Shown: one piece after another, positions 26,705-34,819 of the stretch
Layout: each line of letters starts with the position of its first letter
Numbering within the stretch: position 1 is the stretch's first letter
The notes under the pieces: generated by a model
Database searches by the model: none
Told to the model about the DNA's origin: nothing
Seen by the model: the letters and a program-made list of their open reading frames with translations, nothing else
NCBI GenBank assembly: GCA_021163365.1
Contig: JAGGWW010000011.1
Span: 1 to 38,116, forward strand
Direction: 5' to 3'
Length of the DNA: 38,116 nt
DNA from: Nanobdellota archaeon
GTDB lineage: Archaea > Nanobdellota > Nanobdellia > CSSed11-243R1
Position numbers and translations under genes: made by a program

Positions 26705-27295
26705 TTCTAAATCATTCCATTTTTCTAATTCTTTTATTCCTTTAACAAACACAAAGTGTTTTCCATTTTCCTCTTTTAGCATTATTGCACCATCCATCAA
26801 ATGCTTCATTAACATTAGAACTTTGTCGTCATGCATGCCTTCTTCAATTGAAACAAATGCTGTCCCATTGGTTCTCTTAATCTTAGCAAGCAAAACTTGA
26901 AGAAATCTTGCTATTGCCTGAGGATTGGAATACATCAAGAAAGTTGAAGCAGAATTAATTATTACAAAATGCTCTTTTTCTTCCTTAAACATCTTTGTCT
27001 CAAGTTGAGTTAATGCAACACTTATCTCATTTAAAGCTAAAGGTCCAGGAACCCTTATTATATTTTGTGTGTTCGGTTGGTCTTCGCCAATGTTATTTGT
27101 AAAGCAATCAATGAAATAAAGCTCGTTGTTTTTTACTTTTTGAATTATTTCTTCTGGCGAAGAATCTGTTGTTATAAAAATAGTTGGCTTTAAACATGCA
27201 AGTTTAATTAAAAAATCCTTTTTCCCAGATAATGGTGGTGAAATAATCACATATGCACCATTTGGCAATCTTTTTGCAAGCTCTTCAACATTCAT
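26699..27295 (-). CDS. RecA/KaiC-like protein with noncanonical P-loop
   Basis: 'GAYVIISPPLSGKKDFLIKLACLKPTIFITTDSSPEEI' (Walker-A-like with GKK in place of GK[T/S]); 'EHFVIINSASTFLMYSNPQAIARFLQVLLAKIKRTNGTAFVSIEEGMHD' KaiC/RAD55-like core. Confidence 0.6.
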   Translation of the reverse strand: MNVEELAKRLPNGAYVIISPPLSGKKDFLIKLACLKPTIFITTDSSPEEIIQKVKNNELYFIDCFTNNIGEDQPNTQNIIRVPGPLALNEISVALTQLETKMFKEEKEHFVIINSASTFLMYSNPQAIARFLQVLLAKIKRTNGTAFVSIEEGMHDDKVLMLMKHLMDGAIMLKEENGKHFVFVKGIKELEKWNDLEL

Positions 27296-27326
27296 GTTTT
27301 TATCAAGATGTTAATAATATTAAAAA

Positions 27327-28073
27327 CTAACCCTCAAGTGAATCTTTGTGTATATATGCAGCTATTGCTATTACTGCATATCCTAAAAGCCATGGTATAT
27401 CTGAGAGGATGTAAAAAGATTCATAAAGTTCATACCAGTCTAAATAAGAAAAAACTATGTCTGCAATTGCTGTTAAAGCAAAGCCTGTTAATAATAACAT
27501 CCATGTTTTTGATAACTTTGCTCCACGAAAACATTCAACAAACAGTAAGGAACCAAATATAAGGAACAAATCAAAGATTGGATAACCTAAAGACACTATT
27601 TTGCTTAAGATTTCATAATCTGAAATAGCAATTGGGTAGATTAGTATTTTGTATAAAATTGCAAACGAGAGTAATAATGTAAACAATGGGAGAAGATACT
27701 TTTTATTAGCAATTTGTTTTACAACATTGTTATATTCAACAAATAAACCAATCAACACAAAAACATATCCAAGGAGAAATGATATGTCAGCAACTGATGG
27801 GAATGGATAAACATCTAAAATTGTTTCATAATAAAACCAAATTGCTTCTCCAACCAACCAAAGAACCATTCCAATTAACAAAAACAACCAAACCTTTCCT
27901 TCAGATGAACTTAGCTTAGTAAGATTAATAACTTTATACATTAAATAAGCTGCAATAGATGGGATAATTATGAAAAACGCATCTGAGATATAATAAAAAT
28001 CTGACTCTGAGAGAACAAAATATGAGATTGTGAGAGAAACTAGCAAAACCAATGCATAAAAGGCTTTCTTCAT
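27327..28073 (-). CDS. Multi-TM sensor-like membrane protein, no recognisable output domain
   Basis: Roughly 7-8 hydrophobic segments; 'WFYYETILDVYPFPSVADISFLLGYVFVLIGLFVEYN' resembles membrane sensor domains found N-terminal to GGDEF/kinase modules. Start ATG 28073 preceded by SD 'GGAGGG'. Confidence 0.55.
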   Translation of the reverse strand: MKKAFYALVLLVSLTISYFVLSESDFYYISDAFFIIIPSIAAYLMYKVINLTKLSSSEGKVWLFLLIGMVLWLVGEAIWFYYETILDVYPFPSVADISFLLGYVFVLIGLFVEYNNVVKQIANKKYLLPLFTLLLSFAILYKILIYPIAISDYEILSKIVSLGYPIFDLFLIFGSLLFVECFRGAKLSKTWMLLLTGFALTAIADIVFSYLDWYELYESFYILSDIPWLLGYAVIAIAAYIHKDSLEG

Positions 28074-28075
28074 TT

Positions 28076-28291
28076 TCAACCCTCCAAACATTTTTTAGCA
28101 ATCGTGTCTGCCACAGGGCCAATTATTGAGCGATATCTTTCAATAAGCTTCATTTGTATTTCTTGAGGGTTTCCATGAAGCTCTACATGTTTATTTACTT
28201 TTAAACCTGGAACTTTGTTTGCTTGAACAATTGCAACATCTCCAATTATCTTCCTTGTTTCGCATATTATCTCATAAATCTTGTTTCCCAT
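28076..28291 (-). CDS. Uncharacterised 71-aa soluble protein
   Basis: ORF 'MGNKIYEIICETRKIIGDVAIVQANKVPGLKVNKHVELHGNPQEIQMKLIERYRSIIGPVADTIAKKCLEG' packed between the roadblock and membrane-protein genes; upstream purine-rich GGGATGA. Confidence 0.65.
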   Translation of the reverse strand: MGNKIYEIICETRKIIGDVAIVQANKVPGLKVNKHVELHGNPQEIQMKLIERYRSIIGPVADTIAKKCLEG

Positions 28292-28294
28292 TTA

Positions 28295-28660
28295 TCATCC
28301 CTCCAAAACACTTATTATTCTCCCGCTTGCTTTTCCCATTTCTAAAAGCAAAAGTCCAAGATTTACATCTGGTGTTGCTATAACAACTAAAAGTGCATTT
28401 TCACCAGCATTTATTGTAACAAGCTTTCCCTTTTTAGCGTCAACAATTATTTGATTTACACCACCTTGTTTAAGTTCAGCTGCTGCTGTTTCAGCTGCTC
28501 CAGCCATTGCTGCTGACATCGCTGCAAAAGTTTCTGGATTTGTCCCACTAATATCACTTGCTATTACAAGTCCATCTTTAGAAACAACTGATGCTCCAAG
28601 CACATCTCCAGTTGCTTTTAAATCTAAGAGAATTTTATCAAGTTCTTCTTTCTTTGACAT
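28295..28660 (-). CDS. Roadblock/LC7 (MglB-like) domain protein
   Basis: 'LGASVVSKDGLVIASDISGTNPETFAAMSAAMAGAAETAAAELKQGGVNQIIVDAKKGKLVTINAGENALLVVIATPDVNLGLLLLEMGKASGRI' is a textbook roadblock pattern; SD GGGTGAT before MSKKEE. Confidence 0.92.
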   Translation of the reverse strand: MSKKEELDKILLDLKATGDVLGASVVSKDGLVIASDISGTNPETFAAMSAAMAGAAETAAAELKQGGVNQIIVDAKKGKLVTINAGENALLVVIATPDVNLGLLLLEMGKASGRIISVLEG

Positions 28661-29777
28661 TTCCATCACCCAATATCTTATTAAAAAGAGCTTCAAGGAC
28701 AATGTTTACATTTTTTAACTTACAAGGTTTTCCACGAGTTGGGGTTTCGCCATCAGCAACATCTATTGGTATTACATCTACATCTTTTAAATCAAGCTTT
28801 TCTAATATCTCTTTTGAACAAAGAGCGTTTTTTGAATTTGATTTGTTTGCTGCTATAACAACAGGTAAACCTTCTTTCCTTGTTTTTATCAACATTTCTT
28901 TTGCTCTCTTAAAAGTTTGTGGAGCTGTTGAATCAATAACAAGAATAACACCTAATGCTTCAGAACTAAGCATTTTAAGCAATGGGTCAAACCTTTCTTG
29001 TCCTGGTGTTCCAAACAAATCAACTAAAAAACCCTTGTAATCAACAATGCCGTGGTCTAATGCAACAGTTGTGCCAAGCCTATCAACAGAAACAGCACGT
29101 TTAGATGCAGAATGAACAAAAGATGTTTTGCCAGCATTAAATGGCCCAGTTACTAATATCTTTGGTATGTATACTTTAAATCCGCCTGGTTTTAGAATCT
29201 TAAATGGAATTCTTAAGTTTAATGGCTTTTTTAAAAATTCTAAGTATGATGTTAAAAAAATCTTTGATTCTATGGAATTTAATAAAACAACATTGTCAAA
29301 CATTGAAATAAGTTTATTGAGGAACTCTTTTGAAAAATTCCAATTTATAAAATTTGTTACAAGAATGCAATTATTCTCTTTGGCTTTTTTAATTAATTCC
29401 TTTATGCGTTCAAATGGTTTTTCGCTTAAATTAAACAATGTTGATATTGAGTCATAAAATAAAAGCGAATCTTTAACACCTTTTAATGCACGCGAAACAT
29501 CTTCTGGATTAATATTTTCTTTTGTTGGGCATATAACACCAGAATAACTATCTACTAAATTTATATTATCAAAACCGTAGCCTAAAGACAAGATGTTATT
29601 TTTTACAACATTAATTGTTTTATTATTAACAACATATGTTTTTTCTCCTTGTGAGACGCATAGCAAGTGCTGCATAAAAGACGACGAGTCAACAGATGGT
29701 GAAGATATTATTAACAAATTTGTCTTAATTTGTTTAAAAAAATCATCTATTGCATCAACACCAATCTTTAACATCAT
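28638..29777 (-). CDS. Fusion: degenerate RecA/KaiC-like N-terminal domain + Ras-like (MglA/COG2229-type) GTPase C-terminal domain
   Basis: N-term 'LLIISSPSVDSSSF...SLLFYDSISTLF'; C-term G1 'GPFNAGKTS', G3 'DLFGTPGQERFDPL', G4 'AANKSN'. First Met may be 29777 or 29774. Confidence 0.82.
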   Translation of the reverse strand: MMLKIGVDAIDDFFKQIKTNLLIISSPSVDSSSFMQHLLCVSQGEKTYVVNNKTINVVKNNILSLGYGFDNINLVDSYSGVICPTKENINPEDVSRALKGVKDSLLFYDSISTLFNLSEKPFERIKELIKKAKENNCILVTNFINWNFSKEFLNKLISMFDNVVLLNSIESKIFLTSYLEFLKKPLNLRIPFKILKPGGFKVYIPKILVTGPFNAGKTSFVHSASKRAVSVDRLGTTVALDHGIVDYKGFLVDLFGTPGQERFDPLLKMLSSEALGVILVIDSTAPQTFKRAKEMLIKTRKEGLPVVIAANKSNSKNALCSKEILEKLDLKDVDVIPIDVADGETPTRGKPCKLKNVNIVLEALFNKILGDGNVKERRT

Positions 29778-30589
29778 CTTTTCCTCACACCAAGTTCGTA
29801 TAATCTCTCCTTAAATTTCTTTGAGTGAGAATGATTTATCATAAAAAGCCCTTCTAAAAACTTAACAAAAGATGGGTTTACTATCCAAGCTCCAATATCT
29901 CTTCCATAGTTAAAGTTCTCATCATCTGGTATTGCTTCATATAAAATTGCTTCCTTACCATCTACAGAAACAAAATGGTTTGGCACATCTTGATTAACAT
30001 GACTAATATTGCAGAAATCAAAGTTTTTCAAATGCTCCAAATTACTTTTTGTTACCTTTGTTGAAATAAATATGTCTACTCCTTTTTCTGACAAATCCTT
30101 AAGGATGTTATTGTAAAAAAGCAGTCTTTTAATTCCATTTTTTGTTGTACAAATAATAATCCTTTTTTCAGCTGATTGAAACATATCACTTAATTTTTTA
30201 TTAATAGCACCGCGTCCAATAACCATCCACATTGCTCCTTTCTCAAATTCAGATTTGTTGTTTTTTGAAAATGAAATTTCTAAAATTGGAAGAAGTTTCT
30301 TTTGTATGTTCTTTAACTTATCTTCTTCTCTTTCTTTAACAACCTTGATTAGCTCCTTTGGATGAATTGCTTTATACTTCATTGGTTTTGTTGGCAGAAC
30401 ATTTATGAATCCTTTTGCTGCTAGTGAATTTATAACCTCGTAAACCTTTCCATAAGGTATTCCACAGATGTTACTAATATCTTTTGCAGTGCATATTCCT
30501 TCTGAGACAAGAGACAAATAAACCTTTGACTCATAATTTGTTAAACCTAATTGAGATAATGCGTTGATTATCTCAGGATTTGAAAGCAT
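29774..30589 (-). CDS. TrmB-family transcriptional regulator
   Basis: 'ALSQLGLTNYESKVYLSLVSEGICTAKDISNICGIPYGKVYEVINSLAAKGFI' TrmB wHTH; C-terminal PLD-like sensor 'GAMWMVIGRGAINKKLSDMFQSAEKRIIICTT'. Start at 30589 (MLSNPEI) with strong SD GGAGGTG. Confidence 0.9.
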   Translation of the reverse strand: MLSNPEIINALSQLGLTNYESKVYLSLVSEGICTAKDISNICGIPYGKVYEVINSLAAKGFINVLPTKPMKYKAIHPKELIKVVKEREEDKLKNIQKKLLPILEISFSKNNKSEFEKGAMWMVIGRGAINKKLSDMFQSAEKRIIICTTKNGIKRLLFYNNILKDLSEKGVDIFISTKVTKSNLEHLKNFDFCNISHVNQDVPNHFVSVDGKEAILYEAIPDDENFNYGRDIGAWIVNPSFVKFLEGLFMINHSHSKKFKERLYELGVRKR

Positions 30590-30663
30590 GGCAAACACCT
30601 CCAATAGATAATAAACACAATAAAAATTAAAAATAAGAATAGGACATGTTAAAAGAAAAAGCG

Positions 30664-31386
30664 TCATAGGTTGGTGAACATTGTTTCATTTGGATACACA
30701 ACAACACCTTCATTTGTTATATCAAACAATCTTATTTCTTTGTCGTGATTTATGCCTCTCATCTTTCTAACAGCAATGCCTGGAACAAACTTTGGACCTT
30801 CCCTAACTAAGTACAAGACAATTACACCATCAACAACAAACTCCTCTATGCCATGGCGTGAGATATCCATTGTTCCCTCTTTTGTTTCAGAAACAAACAT
30901 GGAAGTGCATCCAAGCGAAGAAAGCATTCTTGAGAGTTTTGCTAAAGCAATCCTTTTCTCTTTTATTGTATCGAGTAACATGAGAAAAACATTTATTGAG
31001 TCTATGACAACTCTTTTAATATTATGTTCTCTTATTAATTCACCAAGCTCTTCTATTAAATGAGTTATTTTTGCGTCAACTTCGTCCATGCTTGCTCTTA
31101 CATCTGCTAAATTGCCTCCAATTAAAAGAAGTTTTCCACTTGCTTCTGCTTTTTTAATGTCAAAACCAAGTTTGCTCATATTTTCTATTATCTTTTGCTT
31201 TTCTTCCTCTAAAGAAAGATATAATGCGTTTTCATTAAATTTCATTGCTCCATTGTATGCAAACTGCATTGCTAAAGTTGATTTTCCACTACCAGCTGGG
31301 CCACTAAGTAGTATGGTTCTTCCTCTTAACAAACCACCTTTTAACATTTTATCTAATCCTTCAATTCCAGTTTTAACAGGATTCAT
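30664..31386 (-). CDS. KaiC-like/RAD55-family single-domain ATPase
   Basis: 'VKTGIEGLDKMLKGGLLRGRTILLSGPAGSGKSTLAMQFAYNGA', 'VVIDSINVF', canonical Walker A. Confidence 0.93.
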   Translation of the reverse strand: MNPVKTGIEGLDKMLKGGLLRGRTILLSGPAGSGKSTLAMQFAYNGAMKFNENALYLSLEEEKQKIIENMSKLGFDIKKAEASGKLLLIGGNLADVRASMDEVDAKITHLIEELGELIREHNIKRVVIDSINVFLMLLDTIKEKRIALAKLSRMLSSLGCTSMFVSETKEGTMDISRHGIEEFVVDGVIVLYLVREGPKFVPGIAVRKMRGINHDKEIRLFDITNEGVVVYPNETMFTNL

Positions 31387-31993
31387 AAGCGTTCACCCCC
31401 TTGATAAATGGTTTAAAATGAGGTATGTAAATAATCTTGTAAAGCCCAATACCAACAAATAATCCAGTTATGTGAGCTGCAGCTTGTTTTAAAGATATTA
31501 TAAAATCATTGCAAAATCCACAGTTTAGGAACACAGTAAATGCTCTAAAGAAAGTAAAAGCAATTAAAAAAGATATTATGATGTACGGGTTTATTTTAAA
31601 CTTTCTTGATTCTTGAGCAACAACACCAAACCCAGCATATATTGCCATGCTTGCTCCAGCTAAAGTTGCGTCCCATATTAATAAAAATGGTGTAATAGCA
31701 AAAATTGGAGCAACAAAATAAATCAAGCTTAAATCTTCAAAATTTGTTTTTAATTCAAAGGCTAAGATTCCTAAGAGAAATAAGCTAATAACATTTTCAA
31801 TTAAATGAATGTTATCAAAATGTACAAATGAAAAGGTTATAATTCTCCAAACTTGTCCTTCGCCAATTTTAGATGGAATTGCTGCAAGTAGGGACACTGA
31901 GTCATCAATAAAAAAGAAAATGAAAACATATAAAAGCGCAAGAGCTATGCAAAACAAAGCTAACTTCTTTGCTAAACTTATGTTTAATCTCAT
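31373..31993 (-). CDS. Rhomboid-family membrane protein (putative intramembrane protease, noncanonical GxSG)
   Basis: 'GEGQVWRIITFSFVHFDNIHLIENVISLFLLG' (rhomboid HxxxN-type segment), 'LAGASMAIYAGFGVVA' (GASG-like), 'AAHITGLFVGIGLYKI' (catalytic-His-like). Confidence 0.7.
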   Translation of the reverse strand: MRLNISLAKKLALFCIALALLYVFIFFFIDDSVSLLAAIPSKIGEGQVWRIITFSFVHFDNIHLIENVISLFLLGILAFELKTNFEDLSLIYFVAPIFAITPFLLIWDATLAGASMAIYAGFGVVAQESRKFKINPYIIISFLIAFTFFRAFTVFLNCGFCNDFIISLKQAAAHITGLFVGIGLYKIIYIPHFKPFIKGVNAYESC

Positions 31994-32142
31994 TTTGACA
32001 AGCTTCTTAAAATGGTTCTTCTAAGTTTTTCTTTCAATCTACGTAAGTAAATTACAAATGCTGTACCAAATGCTATTGTACCAACTCCAGAAAGCAAGTA
32101 AATAGATTCTCCCTTAGAAGCACCTAATGCGATTAAGTCCAT
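31990..32142 (-). CDS. Small (50 aa) single-TM protein
   Basis: 'MDLIALGASKGESIYLLSGVGTIAFGTAFVIYLRRLKEKLRRTILRSLSK' from internal Met; one TM and basic tail; overlaps the start of the rhomboid-like gene. Confidence 0.5.
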   Translation of the reverse strand: MDLIALGASKGESIYLLSGVGTIAFGTAFVIYLRRLKEKLRRTILRSLSK

Positions 32143-32288
32143 ATTTATTATCACTCCTTTAATTGATAAAAACAATTATAAACCTTCATTAAGGAGAAAA
32201 GAAAATTCACACCTTTTGGTTGAGTATATCTTTATTATCGTTTGATTTGCAAAGAATTTTTTTATGCTAGCACAAACTTTATTCTAAC

Positions 32289-32753
32289 ATGAAACTAAAA
32301 ATGCTCTTTTTGTTTTTTATTTTATTTGCTTCATTTAGCTTTTCTTATGCAGAACTTGAAAAAATTTCTGTTAAAGAATGGGCGAAAATTGGGGATGTTG
32401 TAAAAGTAACTGCTGTTTTTAAAAATGAAGATGTTGATTCTGTTGCACAATTTAAATGTGAAATAATTTACAATGGTGAGATAATTAAAGTTCTTGAGTC
32501 TGACAAGGTGTTAGTGAAGAATGGAGAAGAAGCAAACTTATCTGTTTATTTTGAACCAAAGCTAATTGGGAAATACTATGTGAATGGTTATGTTGTCTAT
32601 GGAAATAAAATAAGTGAAACAAAAGAAGCAAGCTTCACTGTTTTAGAGACAAATACAACAATTCCAATGAGCACAACTGATTTGATTCTTGTGCTTGGTG
32701 GATTGTGTATTTTCGCTGTTGTCTTACAAGTTGTTTTCAATAGAAAACGTTAA
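32289..32753 (+). CDS. Secreted/membrane-anchored protein with CARDB/Ig-like domain
   Basis: N-terminal signal peptide 'MKLKMLFLFFILFASFSFSYAE', beta-rich 'EWAKIGDVVKVTAVFKNEDVDSVAQFKCEIIYNGE', C-terminal TM 'DLILVLGGLCIFAVVLQVVFNRKR'. Confidence 0.65.
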   Translation: MKLKMLFLFFILFASFSFSYAELEKISVKEWAKIGDVVKVTAVFKNEDVDSVAQFKCEIIYNGEIIKVLESDKVLVKNGEEANLSVYFEPKLIGKYYVNGYVVYGNKISETKEASFTVLETNTTIPMSTTDLILVLGGLCIFAVVLQVVFNRKR

Positions 32754-34819
32754 GATTTTTTACCCCAATTTTCTTTAGTTTTACACTTTGGGTCCAAGCA
32801 CATAATAAATGGTCTCTTACCTTTTCTTATTACTCTTACAATTGGTGTTTTACAATGTTCGCAAACTTTGTTTAATTTATCTATTCTTGCTTTTGCTGGA
32901 AGTGGGTATATGTTCTTACATTTTGGATAATTTGAGCATCCAACAAATCTTTTCTTTGTTTTAGGAGAATACAAAATCTTTAGCTGTCCTCCACATTTTG
33001 GACATTCACCAAGCAAACTTTGATTATCTTGAGTTTCTATAACTGCTTTTTCAAGCTTTTGTCCAATTGACTTTTCTTTTTTCTTAAACTCATTAGATAT
33101 CTTTTTAATAACATTAATTGCTTCTTTTATTACCTTTTCTTTCTTAATCTTACCACTTTCAACTTTTTCCATTTCTTTTTCAAACTTTCTTGTTAATTCT
33201 TCTGAAGTTAGCTCTGGAACATATTTTGCTAAAGCTTCACCAACAGCCATGCCTAACTTTGTCACCTTTATGCTTTTTCCCTCTATGTACCCTCTATCAT
33301 ATAAAGTTTGTAATATTGTAGCTCTTGTTGCTTTTGTACCAAGGTTTCTTTTTTCAAGTTCTTTAATAATGGAGCCTTGAGAATATCTGCTTGGTGGTTG
33401 TGTTTCTTTTTCAATTAAATCTAATTTTTTAACATCAAATTCTTCACCTTCTTTAAGTTCTGGAAATTCAATCTCTTCAAGCTTTGCATAAGGACCATAA
33501 AATTCCATCCAGTTCTTCTCTATTGTTCTTGAACCTGTTGCGCTAAATTCTTCACCACCAATAGAAAAGACAACCTTTGTTGATTCTCTAATTGCTGGTT
33601 CTCCAAAAACACTAAAGAATCTTCTAACAATCAAATCATAAAGCTTCTTTTCTTCTGGTTTTAATTTACTTAAATCAGGAATTTCTTTTGTTGGATATAT
33701 TGCTGGGTGTGCTGGGTCGCTCTTTTTACCTTCTTTTGGAACAAGCTTTTCTTTTGAGAGAAGTGCATTAGCAAGCTTTGAGTATTGTTTTATCTTTGCT
33801 ATGTTTTTTAGTATATCTTTGTATCCAATTTGCGGTGGAAGCTTTTGAGATGATGTTCTTGGATATGAGATATATCCTGCTGTGTATAGGTTTTGTGCAA
33901 TGTCTGATGTTCTCTTTGGAGAATAACCAAAAAAGCGATAAGCGTCTGTTTGCAATGAAGTTAAATCAAATGGGTTTGGCGGTTCTTTTTTTGTTTTCTT
34001 CTTTGTTATTTTTTTAACAATTGCTTTCTTCTTTTTTGCATTTGAAAACGCTTTATCAACCTCTTGCTTTTTCCAAAACTTACCTTTTTTATGAGAACAT
34101 GTTATTTCTGGCTTTGTTTTTATAATTGCATTAAGCTCCCAGAACTTCTTTGGCTTAAATGCTGCTATTTCTTTTTCTCTTTTAATTAAAAAGTAAAGCA
34201 TTGGTGTTTGAACCCTTCCTGCTGAAAGCAAGTAATGTCTTAACTTCTTTGCATGATGTTTTATTGATAAAGTTAATGCCCTTGAAACATTTATACCCCA
34301 TAGAAAATCTAAGTAATGCCTTGTTAAACCAGCTTCAACTCTTCCAAAGTCTAAATGTTTTTGAATATTTTTATATGCATTTAAAAGGTCATCTTTTGTA
34401 AGAGTGGAGAACATCATTCTTTTTGCATCTTTTTTGTTGAAAATAAATCTTAAAATATTGTAACCAATAACAGAACCCTCTTCGTCTAAGTCTGTTGAGA
34501 CAATATACTCATTAGCATCCTTGCCTATTTCTTTTAATGTGTTAAAATATTTTTTAACATAATCTGCTTTCTTATTGGCTTCAAAAACAGGAACCCAATC
34601 CATTTGATAAACAGGATACGTCCATCCATTGCCTGAGGCATCTTTTAAAGCAAATATGTGTCCAACTGCTGGAATTGCCACGTGCTTCTTATTTTTTATT
34701 TTAAATTCGTAATACTCAACATCATATTTTGATTTTTTAACTTTAAATTTACCATTAGATAAAGCTGCTGCAATCTTTTTTGCTGCATTCGGCTTTTCGC
34801 ATATTAGCACAGTTGTCAA
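32750..34819 (-). CDS. topA: DNA topoisomerase I, type IA, archaeal
   Basis: Toprim 'LICEKPNAAKKIA...VSTDLDEEGSVIGYNIL', active site 'GYISYPRTSSQKLP', C-terminal zinc fingers 'CPKCGGQL...CSNYPKC', 'CEHCKTP...CLDPKCK'. Confidence 0.94.
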   Translation of the reverse strand: MTTVLICEKPNAAKKIAAALSNGKFKVKKSKYDVEYYEFKIKNKKHVAIPAVGHIFALKDASGNGWTYPVYQMDWVPVFEANKKADYVKKYFNTLKEIGKDANEYIVSTDLDEEGSVIGYNILRFIFNKKDAKRMMFSTLTKDDLLNAYKNIQKHLDFGRVEAGLTRHYLDFLWGINVSRALTLSIKHHAKKLRHYLLSAGRVQTPMLYFLIKREKEIAAFKPKKFWELNAIIKTKPEITCSHKKGKFWKKQEVDKAFSNAKKKKAIVKKITKKKTKKEPPNPFDLTSLQTDAYRFFGYSPKRTSDIAQNLYTAGYISYPRTSSQKLPPQIGYKDILKNIAKIKQYSKLANALLSKEKLVPKEGKKSDPAHPAIYPTKEIPDLSKLKPEEKKLYDLIVRRFFSVFGEPAIRESTKVVFSIGGEEFSATGSRTIEKNWMEFYGPYAKLEEIEFPELKEGEEFDVKKLDLIEKETQPPSRYSQGSIIKELEKRNLGTKATRATILQTLYDRGYIEGKSIKVTKLGMAVGEALAKYVPELTSEELTRKFEKEMEKVESGKIKKEKVIKEAINVIKKISNEFKKKEKSIGQKLEKAVIETQDNQSLLGECPKCGGQLKILYSPKTKKRFVGCSNYPKCKNIYPLPAKARIDKLNKVCEHCKTPIVRVIRKGKRPFIMCLDPKCKTKENWGKKS

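Noticed and set aside
28591-29040. 149-aa plus-strand ORF antisense to the GTPase
   Set aside because: Shadow ORF across a well-supported CDS.
34440-34520. Topoisomerase toprim 'DLDEEGSVIG' considered as altered DxDxEGE
   Set aside because: The core D-D-E residues are kept, and EGS-type variants are, as far as I recall, normal in archaeal type IA enzymes.
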